Positions 22,557-34,429 of a stretch of DNA of 64,000 nucleotides are shown one piece after another. The translations under genes were made by a program, and so were the position numbers. The stretch's first letter is position 1. Every line of letters begins with the position of its first letter. The notes below the pieces were generated by a model. The model did not search any database, was not told the DNA's origin, and worked only from the letters and a program-made list of their open reading frames with translations. The stretch is from Cepaea nemoralis (Eukaryota; Mollusca; Gastropoda; Stylommatophora; Helicidae): NCBI GenBank assembly GCA_014155875.1, contig JACEFZ010011366.1:178552-242551 (forward strand), read 5' to 3'.

Positions 22557-22744
22557 CTGCGAAGAAAGCTCAGATATGTTGGGTTTGATTATAATGGCAT
22601 GATATTGGCGTGTCTACACGACAACTAGATGGCCAAACTTAGTGACAGAAGAACTGTTTAGTTTATCTAACATGCTGGTCAAACTCTGTATGTGAAAGAA
22701 GACCTGTTTAGTTTATCTAACATGCTGGTCAAACTTTGTACAGG

Positions 22745-23047
22745 ATATTCTTTTGCTTGTTTATATATCGTAAACTGATTAGAGACATTAGACGTAGACA
22801 GTCAAAATGTTTTGGGCATGTTATGAGAAGAAATGACTCGGAGAACTTGGTGGCGACTGGCAAGATCGAAGGGAACAGACCAAGGGGAAGACCGAGAAGT
22901 AAATACCTGGATGGCTTGGCCACATGGCATGGACGAGACAGGAACACTGAGCTGATCCACGACTCTGGTGATCGAGTGAGATGGCAGAACATGACCGCCC
23001 ACGCTTACCGGCATTGGCTACATGATGGATGGATAGCAACTATCTGA
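22745..23047 (+). mobile_element. RTE-like LINE 3' fragment (duplication copy 1)
   Basis: The translation RQSKCFGHVMRRNDSENLVA, then a KIEGNRPRGRPRSKYLDGLA stretch, ends AHAYRH with a GATGGATGGATA tail. It is the C-terminal domain of an RTE-type protein. Confidence 0.85.
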
Positions 23048-23504
23048 TCTGTTGACTGCACTAAAGAATCATTTAACTTGCCAAAGAGGCAACTGTATGG
23101 CAACACTTTACCAGTACAGAAAAACTTTTAGGTTTTCTAATGTATTTTTAATCTTTAAAATGAAACAGATTCGTGATTGAGCTAATAATACTGTGATTAA
23201 CTCAATCAGAACTTCAGTATTTGTAAATCAGTGAGAGAATGTTTGAAGATCCGAAAAGATGTTTTTCCATTTTAATGTTATGTAACAATTTTACATAACT
23301 TAAGCTGCTTTTAAAATATATTTGTTGGTTTGTTGTTTTCATACTGTAGTAACTACAGAGAGCTGGATGAAAAAAATAAAGGAATTAAGCTGGTAATTTT
23401 ATTCTTTTTTACAGTAGATAGGACAGACTAAATATCTGTAACCAGTTGATAGTAGTAAATGAATTCAGTCAAAGATATGTCGTGTAATACCCTAGACAAT
23501 GGCT

Positions 23505-23618
23505 TAAAATGTAACAATGATATACTATCTGCCTCCATACAACAAGATATGTAACAATGATATACTATCTGCCTCCATACAACAATATATGTGACAATGA
23601 TATACTATCTGCCTGCAC

Positions 23619-23652
<34 letters not shown>

Positions 23653-23962
23653 CAATGATATACCATCTGCCTGATATAACAAGATATTTAACAGTGATAT
23701 ATTATCTGCCTGCATACAACAAGATATGTAACAGTCATATATTATCTGCCTCCATACTACAAGATATGTAACAATGATATACTATCTGCCTGCATACAAC
23801 AATATATGTAACAGTGATATATTATCTGCCACCATACAACAAGATATGTAACAGTGATATATTATCTGCCACCATACAACAAGATATGTAACAGTGATAT
23901 ATTATCTGCCTCCATACAACAAGATATGTAACAGTGATATATTATCTGCCACCATACAGATT
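23505..23962. repeat. 40-bp minisatellite, first block
   Basis: About eleven copies of CAACAAGATATGTAACAATG plus ATATACTATCTGCCTCCATA, with an (AT)n run at 23623-23650. Confidence 0.92.
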
Positions 23963-24149
23963 TCATGATATACTTCTGGGCGCTGTCTACAACGACAACT
24001 TGTTGGTTCCAAACTGATATTTTGTTGTAACATGATAGCAACAATAGATAATTAGTACAGTGTATATCTAACATGCTGGTCCAACTCTGTATGTGAAAGA
24101 AGAACCTGTTATATTTATCTAACATGCTGGTCAAACTTGTACAGGATAT

Positions 24150-24440
24150 TCTTTTGCTTGTTTATATATCGTAAACTGATAGAGACATTAGACGTAGACA
24201 GTTAACAATGTTTTGGGCATGTTATGAGAAGAATGACTCGGAGAACTTGGTGGCGACTGGCAAGATCGAAGGGAACAGACCAAGGGGAAGACCGAGAAGT
24301 AAATACCTGGATGGCTTGGCCACATGGCATGGACGAGACAGGAACACTGAGCTGATCCACGACTCTGGTGATCGAGTGAGATGGCAGAACATGACCGCCC
24401 ACGCTTACCGGCTTGGCACATGATGGATGGATAGCAACTA
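24150..24440 (+). mobile_element. RTE-like LINE 3' fragment (duplication copy 2)
   Basis: Same as the copy at 22745-23047, with a one-base loss at about 24232 (GAGAAGAATG against GAGAAGAAATG) that shifts the frame. Confidence 0.85.
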
Positions 24441-24919
24441 TCTGATCTGTTACTGCACTAAAGAATCATTTAAACTTGCCAAAGAGGCAACTGTATGGCA
24501 ACACTTCCAGTACTCGGGTTTTCTCAATGTATTTTTAATCTTTAAAATTGAAACAGATTCGTGGATTGAGCTAATAATACTAGTGATTAAACTCAAATCA
24601 GAACTTCAGTTATTTCGTAAATCAGGGAAGAGAATGTTTGAAGAATCCGAAAAGATGTTTTTTTTCCCATTTTAGATGTTATGTAACAATTTTACATAAC
24701 TTTTAAGCTGCTTTTAAAATCTATTTGTTGGTTTGTTGTGTTTCATACTGTAGTAACTACAGAGAGAGGGATGGAAAAAAAAATAAAGGAATTAAGCTGG
24801 TAATTTTATTCTTTTTTACAGTAGTATAGGACAGACTAAATGATCTGTAACCGTTGATAGTAGTAAATGATATTCAGTCAAAGATATGTTCCGTGTAATA
24901 CCCTAGACAATGGCTTAAA

Positions 24920-26480
24920 ATGTAACAATGATATACTATCTGCCTCCATACAACAAGATATGTAACAATGATATACTATCTGCCTGCATACAACAATATA
25001 TGTGACAATGATATACTATCTGCCTGCATACAACAATATATATATATAACAATGATATACCATCTGCCTGCATACAACAAGATATTTAACAGTGATATAT
25101 TATCTGCCTGCATACAACAAGATATGTAACAGTCATATATTATCTGCCTCCATACAACAAGATATGTAACAATGATATACTATCTGCCTGCATACAACAA
25201 GATATGTAACAGTGATATATTATCTGCCACCATACAACAAGATATGTAACAGTGATATATTATCTGCCACCATACAAAAAGATATGTAACAGTGATATAT
25301 TATCTGCCTCCATACAACAAGATATGTAACAATGATATACTATCTGCCTGCATACAACAAGATATGTAACAATGATATACTATCTGCCTGCATACAACAA
25401 TATATGTAACACTGATATATTATCTGCCTGCATACAACAAGATATGTAACAGTGATATAGTATCTGCCTCCATACAAAAAGATATGTAACAGTGATATAT
25501 TATCTGCCACCATACAACAAGATATGGAACAATGGTATACTATCTGCCTGCATACAACAAGATATATAACAATGATAAACCATCTACCTGCATACAACAA
25601 GATATGTAACAATGATATACCATCTGCCTGCATACAACAAGATATGTAACAATAATATATTATCTGCCTGCATACAACAAAATATGTAACAAAGATATAC
25701 TATCTGCCTCTATACAACATAATATGTAACAATGATATACCATCTACCTCCATACAACAGAATATGTAACAATGATATACCAGCTACCTGCATACAACAA
25801 GATATGTAACAATGATATACCATCTACCTCCATACAACAAGATATGTAACAATGATATACTATCTGCCTCCATACAACAAGATATGTAACAATGATATAC
25901 CATCTACCTCCATACAACATAATATGTAACAATGATATACCAGCTACCTGCATACAACAAGATATGTAACAAGGATATACCATCTACCTCCATACAACAA
26001 GATATGTAACAATGATATACTATCTGCCTGCATACAACAATATATGTAACACTGATATATTATCTGCCTGCATACAACAAGATATGTAACAATGATATAC
26101 CAGCTACCTGTATACAACAAGATATGTAACAATGATATACCATCTACCTCCATACAACAAGATATGTAACAATGATATACCATCTACCTCCATACAACAA
26201 GATATGCAACAATGAAATACTAATGTGCCTGCATACAACAAGATATGTAACATTGATATATTATCTGCCTGCATACAACAAGATATGTAACAATGATATA
26301 CCATCTACCTGCATACAACAAGATATGTAACAATGATATACTATCTGCCTGCATACAATAAGATATGTAACAATGATATACTATCTGCCTCCATACAGCA
26401 AGATATGTAACAATGATATATTATCTGCCTCCATAGAACAAGATATGTAACAATGATATATTATCTACCTGCATACAACG
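24920..26480. repeat. 40-bp minisatellite, second block
   Basis: About 39 copies of the same unit as 23505-23962. Variants alternate CTGCATACAACAAG with CTCCATACAACAAG and TATACTATC with TATATTATC. Confidence 0.95.
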
Positions 26481-26696
26481 AGCTATGTAATAAAGAAACA
26501 ATCGCTTTTTAAGATGATTTCTTTTTTGCCCACAAGCAACACAGCATACTAGTAAGAAAATAATCTCTTTTAATGTGTTGGATGGTTTGCTGGTTTGTTT
26601 GTTTATTTTGCAAGCCTACAAGATATATTAACAGAGAAATAATATATATTTAAATTTATTAGATAAATTGTTTCCATGAATAAGCAACAAGAGATA
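26481..26696. repeat. Decayed minisatellite units left of the mariner
   Basis: Segments such as AAGAAACAATCGCTTT and AAGCAACAAGAGATA resemble the units right of the mariner (CAACAAGAGATACTTATAAAG), so the mariner split one array. Confidence 0.65.
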
Positions 26697-26776
26697 CAAG
26701 GGGCTTCTTATAAGTCTTTAGCCTGGCCATGGAGGAGTAGGCAGAGAAAATTGAAATTTGGTACATGTATAGCTCA

Positions 26777-27389
26777 CCAAGTTGATAATTTTAGATACCT
26801 AGGGGCACTTATAACATCAGATGGAAGATGTACAACAGAGATTAGGAGCAGAATAGGGTAGGCAAAAGCCGCATTTCAGAAAATGAAGAGTATCTTATGC
26901 AATAAGTCACTATCACTGAATATAAGAAAGAGAGTGCTGAAATGCTATGTAGAACCAGTTTTAGCTGTATGGCAGTGAATCTTGGAATGTAAATTAACAC
27001 ATTAAGAAGAAATTAGAAGCAACAGAGATGTGGTTCCTGAGACGAATGTTGCAAATTCCTTGGACTGCCAGAGTAACTAACGACGACTGCCTGAAACAGG
27101 CTAATGAAACTAGAACATTATATACAACAATAAGACAGAGACAAACATCTTTCTTCGGTCATGTGATGAGAAGAGAGGCATTGGAGAACATCGTAACAAC
27201 TGGAAAGATCGAGGGGAAGAGAGGCAGAGGTAGAACAAGAGAAGTGATGCTGCTGGATGGATTGAGACGGTGGCACGGAGGAATATCAGCAGCAGAGTTG
27301 ATCCAGAAAACCAAAGACCGAGATCTGTGGAGAGCCATGAACGCCTACGCCAGCCGGCACGGCACTTGATGATGATGATGATGATGATG
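26777..27389 (+). mobile_element. RTE-like LINE fragment nested in the mariner
   Basis: The RT tail and C-terminal domain are present: DNFRYLGALITSDGRC, EMWFLRRMLQIPWTARVTND, SFFGHVMRREALENIVTTGK and a final ending YASRHGT, followed by (GAT)n. ATAGCTCA flanks it at 26769-26776 and 27390-27397. Frame breaks lie in the first half; the last 114 codons (27028-27369) are open. Confidence 0.88.
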
Positions 27390-27599
27390 ATAGCTCATTC
27401 AATTTGTAATAGACATATGAATTATACATTTTCCCCCTCAACTGGTTTTCCTGATATGGTGCATGGCACAACACACCCTACTGACCAGATCTGCACATCC
27501 AACGATTTGTAAGAACAGTGGAGAAATCAGACGCCTGGACTGTGATAAAATTCTTGATGTTACAGGGAAAAAGATCTACAGAAATACACAGGGAAATGG

Positions 27600-28530
27600 A
27601 GCCAGTGTTTGAGGAAGTCTGTCCTCCGTATGCTTCTGTAAGAAATTGGTGTGCAGTTTAAGTGTGGCCGTTCCCAGAGTCGTCAGAGTGCAATGATGCA
27701 AATGCTGCAAAAGTGAAGAAATTTATAGACCAGGATAGGAAAATGACAATTACAGAGATATCGGGTTCAGGAAAACTGAGTAAGAATACATTTTTTTTTA
27801 GAATTTTACACAACGGACTGAACATGAGAAAAGTGTGTGCCCGCTGGGTCCCACGCCTGCTGACATGTGAACAGAAACAAACACGGGTTGATTGCTGTGG
27901 CCAGTTGCTCAACATGTGGCAGTCGAAAAACATGTTGACGACCATGGTGACGGTAGATGAGACTTGGATTCACCATTATGACCCAGAATCCAAAATTGCC
28001 AGCATGCAGTGGAAAACCTCCGGCTCGCCAACATATGTCAAGCCAAGAGCACAAAAATCTGCAAGAAAGGTGATGCTGACTGTTTCTTGGGACGTCAAAG
28101 GTGTCATATTGAAAGATTACATGCTTCATGGCAACAAGGTTAAAGGGCAGTACTATGTAGTACCTATGCAGATCTCCTTATCAAACTAAGAAAGGCTGTG
28201 ATCAGAAAATGAGGGAAAGCGCATACGCAAATTCTGCCTTTGCTTCAAGACAACGCGCCCTCCAATATTGTGCTGCAAACTGCCAACGATTTTAATATTG
28301 AAGTTCTTCCACACCCACCATATCCTCCAGATTTGGCGCCATCAGACTTTTTTCTTTTCCCAAATCTTAAAAAAAAACAGCTGAACGGAAATCGTTTTGA
28401 AGTGACGAAGATGTCATTCAGGCTCGTGATAACTGGTTTAGTTAAAAAAATAGGTTGTTTTATTCTGAGGGTCCTTTCTGGTCACGCAGAGATGGCAGAA
28501 GTGCATAAATTCAGGTGGTGGATACATTGA
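27600..28530 (+). pseudogene. Mariner transposase, broken
   Basis: An N-terminal helix-turn-helix region ends in MRKVCARWVPRLLTCEQKQT. The catalytic DD(34)D core shows TVDETWIHHYDPES (first D), LLQDNAPSN (second D) and PPYPPDLAPSDFFLFPNLKK (third D). The second and third Asp are 31 residues apart here rather than the usual 34, so three residues seem lost. A stop after QISLSN (about 28187) and the downstream frame divide the gene, and earlier stops lie near 27660. It cannot give an active enzyme. Confidence 0.88.
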
Positions 28531-28619
28531 GAAGGAATAAGCACTGTGCCAAATTTCAATTTTCTCCGCCTACTTCTTCATGGTCAGGCTAAAGACTTAT
28601 GAGAAGCCCCTTGTACTAG

Positions 28620-29920
28620 AAAAAATCTCTATAAATTAGACAATGTGTCTCCTTGTGCCAACAACAAGAGATACTTATCAAGAAACAATCTCTATAAATT
28701 AAACAATGTGTCATCTTGTGCCAACAACAAGAGATACTTGTAAAGAAACAATCTCTATAAATTAGACAATGTGTCTCCTTGTGCCAACAACAAGAGATAC
28801 TTATAAAGAAACAATCTCTATAAATTAGACAATGTGTCTCCTTGTGCCAACAACAAGAGATACTTATCAAGAAACAATCTCTATAAATTAGACAATGTAT
28901 CTCCTTGTGCCAACAACAAGAGATACTTATAAAAAAACAAATCTCTATAAATTAGACAATGTGTCTCCTTGTGTCAACAACAAGAGATATTTATAAAGAA
29001 ACAATCTCTATAAATTATATAAATTAGACAATGTATCTCCTTGTGCCAACAACAAGAGATACTTATCAAAAAACAAATCTCTATAAATTAGACAATGTGT
29101 CTCCTTGTGTCAACAACAAGAGATATTTATAAAGAAACAATCTCTATAAATTATATAAATTAGACAATGTGTCTCCTTGTGCCAACAACAAGAGATAATT
29201 ATAAAGAAACAATCTCTATAAATTATATAAATTAGACAATGTATCTCCTTGTGCCAACAACAAGAGATACTTATAAAGAAACAATCTCTATAAATTATAT
29301 AAATTAGACAATGTATCTCCTTGTGCCAACAACAAGAGATACTTATAAAAAAAACAAATCTCTATAAATTAGACAATGTATCTCCTTGTGCCAACAACAA
29401 GAGATACTTTTAAAGAAACAATCTCTATAAATTAGACAATGTATCTCCTTGTGCCAACAACAAGAGATACTTATAAAGAAACAATCTCTATAAATTATAT
29501 AAATTAGACAATGTATCTCCTTGTGCCAACAACAAGAGATACTTATAAAAAACAAATCTCTATAAATTAGACAATGTGTCTCCTTGTGTCAACAACAAGA
29601 GATATTTATAAAGAAACAATCTCTATAAATTATATAAATTAGACAATGTATCTCCTTGTGCCAACAACAAGAGATACTTATAAAAAAACAAATCTCTATA
29701 AATTAGACAATGTGTCTCCTTGTGTCAACAACAAGAGATATTTATAAAGAAACAATCTCTATAAATTATATAAATTAGACAATGTGTCTCCTTGTGCCAA
29801 CAACAAGAGATACTTATAAAGAAACAATCTCTATAAATTATATAAATTAGACAATGTATCTCCTTGTGCCAACAACAAGAGATACTTATAAAGAAACAAT
29901 CTCTATAAATTAGATAATGG
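28620..29920. repeat. 63/69-bp minisatellite, about twenty copies
   Basis: The unit contains AACAATCTCTATAAATTAGA and CAACAACAAGAGATACTTAT. Some copies have an extra TATATAAATT, giving two length classes that alternate in the right half. Confidence 0.93.
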
Positions 29921-30125
29921 GTTTACATGTATAAGCACCAACAAATACCAATAAAGACCCCGTGTCTAAGAATATATTAGATAATGTGTTTCCTGTATAC
30001 ATGCACCAAGAGATACTAAAACAGATTTAGTCTCTATATATTAGACGATTTGTTTCCTTGTGCAAGCAACAAGAGATACTAATAAAGAAATGTATTAGAC
30101 AAATGTATTCTCTATAACTGTATTA
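29921..30125. repeat. Transitional minisatellite units
   Basis: Units here (ATTAGATAATGTGTTTCCTG, GCACCAAGAGATACTAAAAC) are intermediate between the 63-bp class on the left and the 49-bp class on the right. Confidence 0.7.
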
Positions 30126-31140
30126 GATCATTTTTATTTCCCGTGTACGCACCTAAAGATACTGAATAAACATATTAGATCATTTATTTCCCGTGTACCC
30201 ACACCAAAGAATACTAAAACGTATTAGATCATTTATTTCCCGTGTACCCGCACCAAAGAATACTAAAACGTATTAGATCATTTATTTCCCGTGTACCCGC
30301 ACCAAAGAATACTAAAACGTATTAGATCATTTATTTCCCGTGTACCCGCACCAAAGAATACTAAAACGTATTAGATCATTTATTTCCCGTGTACCCACAC
30401 CAAAGAATACTAAAACGTATTAGATCATTTATTTCCCGTGTACCCGCACCAAAGAATACTAAAACGTATTAGATCATTTATTTCCTGTGTACCCGCACCA
30501 AAGAATACTAAAACGTATTAGATCATTTATTTCCCGTGTACCCGCACCAAAGAATACTAAAACGTATTAGATCATTTATTTCCTGTGTACCCGCATCAAA
30601 GAATACTAAAACGTATTAGATCATTTATTTCCCGTGTACCCGCATCAAAGAATACTAAAATGTATTGGATAAATTATTATCTATAAATTATTAGATCATT
30701 TATTTCCCGTGTACCCGCACCAAAGAATACTAAAACGTATTAGATCATTTATTTCCCGTGTACCCGCACCAAAGAATACTAAAACGTATTAGATCATTTA
30801 TTTCCCGTGTACCCACACCAAAGAATACTAAAACGTATTAGATCATTTATTTCCCGTGTACCCGCACCAAAGAATACTAAAACGTATTAGATCATTTATT
30901 TCCCGTGTACCCGCACCAAAGAATACTAAAACGTATTAGATCATTTATTTCCCGTGTACCCGCACCAAAGAATACTAAAACGTATTAGATCATTTATTTC
31001 CTGTGTACCCGCATCAAAGAATACTAAAACGTATTAGATCATTTATTTCCCGTGTACCCGCATCAAAGAATACTAAAATGTATTGGATAAATTATTATCT
31101 ATAAATTATTAGATCATTTATTTCCCATGTACCCACACCA
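30126..31140. repeat. 49-bp minisatellite, about twenty copies
   Basis: The unit contains TATTAGATCATTTATTTCCC and GCACCAAAGAATACTAAAAC. A 400-bp higher-order block including ATTGGATAAATTATTATCTA appears twice (ending at about 30690 and 31105). Confidence 0.93.
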
Positions 31141-31775
31141 GAAGATACTAAAACGCATTATGAAGCAGAAACAGCAGCCTTTGGGTGGTTGGAGGAGACC
31201 GATGCAACACATATTGCACTCATTATGGACTCAAGGAGTATGCGTAGTAAGGCGGAGAAAGGAATGTTTCATTGTGGAATGGCTTGCCTCACTTCAGAGG
31301 TCACAGATTGTGAGAAGTGTATGGATGTTTGTTGCCCTGGCCATGCGGAAGTACAGGGGAATGAACAATATAAAATGACACAAAGTAGTGCAGCTTTACA
31401 TAACAGAATTACGGCACATACAGGACGTTGCGGCGATTAGCCTTCATTGGCAATGAAACACATTCACAAAACACAACACATAGTCAAGGATACATCAAAT
31501 ATGTTGTGTTTTGACTGAGATGTGGAGAGAATTATACGGTGGGGGATTGGTAGGGGTTCTGGATGAATCTCAAAACTGAGAGGGAAGACCAGGAAAACTT
31601 TCAATCAGATTTCAGTTGGAACGATTAGCAGTATGACACTTCACTGGCTGTTGAATGAGGGGACGGAGCGAGTTTGGGAATGTCTTGAGTGCAGGTATTA
31701 GCAGTGTGACACTTCACTGGCTGTTGAATGAGGGGACGGAGCGAGTTTGGGAATGTCTTGAGTGCAGGTAAATTA
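31141..31775 (+). mobile_element. Decayed LINE RNase H fragment
   Basis: The translation HYEAETAAFGWLEETDATH then LIMDSRSMRSK and GHAEVQGNEQ is the RNase H core. Further on, residues like TLHWLLNEGTERVWECLEC give the C terminus. The last about 73 bp are duplicated in direct order (31623-31698 and 31699-31770). Confidence 0.75.
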
Positions 31776-31909
31776 TTCTCTACAAATGTATTAGATCATT
31801 TATGTCACGTGTACCTGCATCAAACGATTATAAAATATATTAGATATTTTATTTCCTGTGTATCCACATCAAAAGATGTAAATGAAGATAAAAAGTGTAA
31901 ATATCTGAC

Positions 31910-32179
31910 CTTTAGGTATAACTCTGAGCTGCACACTCTTGTCTACCTTTCCTAGCAGATTCTCTCCTCTGCAGGTGAAGACTGTGCTGCTATTAACGGA
32001 ATCGATTTTCAGGATATTCTGAGCTGAGACTGGATCTCCCAGCCTGGTGTCACCATTATACCATGTCACTACTGGAGTGGGTTCTCCGTGGAATGAACAT
32101 GGTATCATCAGTTGCTCCCCTTCATATTTCTCAATGGTAGAGGGTAGCTGACTACTAATTGATGGATTTCTCAACAAAT
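31910..32179 (-). CDS. Exon G: complete Ig domain (Ig-3)
   Basis: This is a 270-nt exon coding 90 residues, phase 1 to phase 1. The acceptor is TTGTAATTCAG followed by ATTTGTTG; the donor is AAAG followed by GTCAGA, which is not a strong consensus. Ig hallmarks are QLMIPCSFHG (first Cys), VVTWYNGD (core Trp) and STVFTCRGENLLG (second Cys with the C-x-x-E-N-x-x-G turn). It looks like an I-set Ig domain. The following intron, up to exon H, holds the longest run of related minisatellites and the mariner. Confidence 0.85.
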
Positions 32180-32372
32180 CTGAATTACAAAATGGTTGAA
32201 AGAAATGATTATAATACTCTTAACGTAGTTGACAGTTGTATACTTATATTGTGTAATTAACCAGCTTGCAAGAGGGACAGTCAATATCCACACACTTTAC
32301 ATTGTGCTCGGAGAGACTGAGAACTTATGGGTTTGTCCCTAGTAGTGACAGTGATTCATCATCATAAATCAT

Positions 32373-32612
32373 ATGTTGCCTACAGGTTTGGTTCATGTCG
32401 CTGTAATCAACATGCAGCGAGGAGTGACGAGGGGATCTGGCCGACGCTCGACGCTCAGAGGAAAGGCGGGACGGACATATAATCAGATTGCTACTGGAAC
32501 TATTAGTGTTGGAACTCTTCGCTGGCTGCTGAGGATGGGGACGGAGCGCTTATGGGAATGTCCCGAATGCTGTGATGTCGGTTCCTAAATCAATCAATCA
32601 AACATTAAACAA
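32373..32612 (+). mobile_element. LINE 3' fragment with (AATC)n tail
   Basis: The translation has SGRRSTLRGKAGRTYNQIAT and TLRWLLRMGTERLWECPECC, the zinc-knuckle-like end of an RNase H-bearing LINE, then CAATCAATCAAAC. It is near-identical to the minus-strand fragment at 58.3 kb. Confidence 0.8.
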
Positions 32613-32754
32613 ACAGTATAAAAACACAGCTTAATTCCAACAATAATAATATTTCATAGAAACGCATACAACACGAACACAATCATAGGCACCCACTGGT
32701 CTGTCAAAGGACACTCACTTCAGTTTGTCAAACAAACATTCTGTTCAATATAAA

Positions 32755-32890
32755 TATACAGGAAGGCCCCGCTATACGTCGCTTCGGTTTTGGTCGTTTC
32801 GCTATAACGTCGTTGTCACATAGAGGACTAACTTCACTTTACGTCTCTGCGTTTCGCCATAACGTCGTTTTGAGGCTGGCGATCGGGCTG
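32755..32890. mobile_element. Possible pogo/Tigger-like fragment
   Basis: GGCCCCGCTATACGTCGCTT and TTTCGCTATAACGTCGTT recall terminal sequences of pogo-like elements. No matching opposite end was found, so the call is weak. Confidence 0.3.
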
Positions 32891-32984
32891 TTGATATCGG
32901 TGAAGTCCATGGTTAACCTCCAACCACAGTAAGGACAATTCATGCAGGTGCTGACAAAATCAAAGAGGGTGCTAAAATCTCATT

Positions 32985-33215
32985 AGCAAGGTCTACCTGG
33001 TGGAGCCCATGTCTCATTAACAAGATCTACCTGGTGGAGCCCATTTCCCCTTTAACAAGATCCACCTGGTGGAGCCTATTTCCTCTTTAATATGATCTAC
33101 CTGGTGGAGCCTATTTCCTCGTTAACAAAAAATTTACCTGATAATGAACATCTCTTTAACAAGAGATCTACACGATAGTGAACATCTCCTCTTTAACTAG
33201 AGATCTATCTACCTG
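32985..33215. repeat. About 36-bp tandem repeat, six degenerate copies
   Basis: Units contain AACAAGATCTACCTGGTGGA followed by GCCCATTTCC. Confidence 0.8.
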
Positions 33216-33224
33216 ACGGTGCCC

Positions 33225-33610
33225 AACCTGGGAAAACCATACAGAGCACCAATCTGGAAAACCCGTATAGAACACCAATCCAAGAAAACCACACAGAGCA
33301 CCAACGCAAGAAAACCATTTTGAGCACCAACTCAAGAAAACCATAGAGAGCATAAACCCAGGACAGCCATACAGAGTACCAATCCACGAAAATCATACAG
33401 AGCACCGACACGAGAAAACCATGCAGAGCACCATCCCCCGAAAACCATAAAGAGCACCAATACGAGTAAACCACCCAGAGCACCAATATGAGAAAACCAT
33501 ACAGAGCACCAATATGAGAAAAACATACAGAGCACCAACCCAGGAAAACCATAGACACCATCCAAGTAAAACGATACAGAGCCCAACACGAGAAAACCAT
33601 GTAGAGCAAA
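33225..33610. repeat. 26-bp minisatellite, about fourteen degenerate copies
   Basis: Units such as CACCAATATGAGAAAACCAT plus ACAGAG; strong divergence among copies. Confidence 0.88.
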
Positions 33611-33734
33611 GGTTTTCTTTTCCCCAGGATCACGGAGATGCAGCCATCGAGTCGCTACAGCACGATTTGGTTAGACTGTACATCTAATGGATGTGTAAGT
33701 AGACTAGGAACAGTCAGAATCTTTCCTTAAATAC

Positions 33735-33965
33735 TGAATGAATCACCAAAAAACGAGAAGTAGATTGTGAGCTTTACTAAAACACGATTACAAGAAACAA
33801 ATTGGACGTTGCGGCCAAAGCCTTCGTCAGCACAGAACAAACTAACACTAACCGACACACAAACGATATGAAACACACTACACGACAATATTAAACTAAT
33901 TAAAGGCACTTATCTGAATCGGTATCCTTGCTGGGAACGACTAACACACGTTAGACGACTAGTCA
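33735..33965 (-). mobile_element. Dispersed repeat, probable Penelope-like 3' region
   Basis: On the minus strand it reads GCTGACGAAGGCTTTGGCCG, TTGTTTCTTGTAATCGTGTT and CAATCTACTTCTCG. It is homologous to 15940-16165. Confidence 0.5.
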
Positions 33966-33984
33966 GTAGATTGTGTGAACCGGA

Positions 33985-34390
33985 ACGAACGAACGAACTA
34001 ACGGACGGACTTTATTTTCAAAGGGTAAAAAATTGGGCACGCAGGCCCGTCTTTCATTCGGCCCTTCCAATCGCTCATCTTTCGTTCATCAATAGTGCAT
34101 AAGAAAAACATTGACAAATGAATTCAGCGGGTCAAAAGGTCAATAACGTCAGAAGCTCAGCCATTGACTAAGCCGCTGGGGGGGGGGGGGGGAGTGGGTG
34201 TGGAGAGGCGCCCATGTGGGCTAAAGAGTGAGAATTGGGATAGGGAAAGATGTAGCGGACGCAGTACTGGGAAATTTGCAAATGAAGCAAAGATTTCTCC
34301 AATAGCACCGATAATCTATGTGACGGACATACCACCTTAATTTCATTTAGTGGAATCACACTTGACGGACACTTCTCTGGGGTAAATGGA
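33985..34390 (-). mobile_element. Possible 3' UTR of a non-LTR element
   Basis: The minus strand ends with TTTGAAAATAAAGTCCGTCC followed by TTAGTTCGTTCGTTCG. That is a polyadenylation-like AATAAA next to a short simple-repeat tail, as in LINE 3' ends. No coding motif is visible upstream; a 16-base G run lies at about 34180. Confidence 0.4.
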
Positions 34391-34429
34391 GAGAAAGAGA
34401 AGATATCTTTATGAACATGTATGGGGTAT

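Larger units (their letters stand above)
22663..25460. repeat. Tandem duplication of about 1.4 kb
   Basis: The segment starting TTTATCTAACATGCTGGTC at about 22663 recurs from about 24063. It includes the RTE fragment, the unique spacer (AATAAAGGAATTAAGCTGGT) and the beginning of the 40-bp array. The copies differ mostly by small indels, often in short homopolymers. Confidence 0.85.
26697..28613 (+). mobile_element. Mariner-like DNA transposon with TIRs and TA duplication
   Basis: The left end CAAGGGGCTTCTTATAAGTC and the right end (reverse complement CAAGGGGCTTCTCATAAGTC) match as inverted repeats for about 67 bp. TA flanks both ends (26695-26696 and 28614-28615). Subtracting the LINE insertion and one 8-bp duplication leaves about 1,296 bp, the normal size of a mariner. 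The transposase is decayed. Confidence 0.93.

Noticed and set aside
14691..31140. Regularly spaced repeats that could be mistaken for a CRISPR array
   Set aside because: Units are contiguous with no unique spacers, and the DNA is animal intron sequence.
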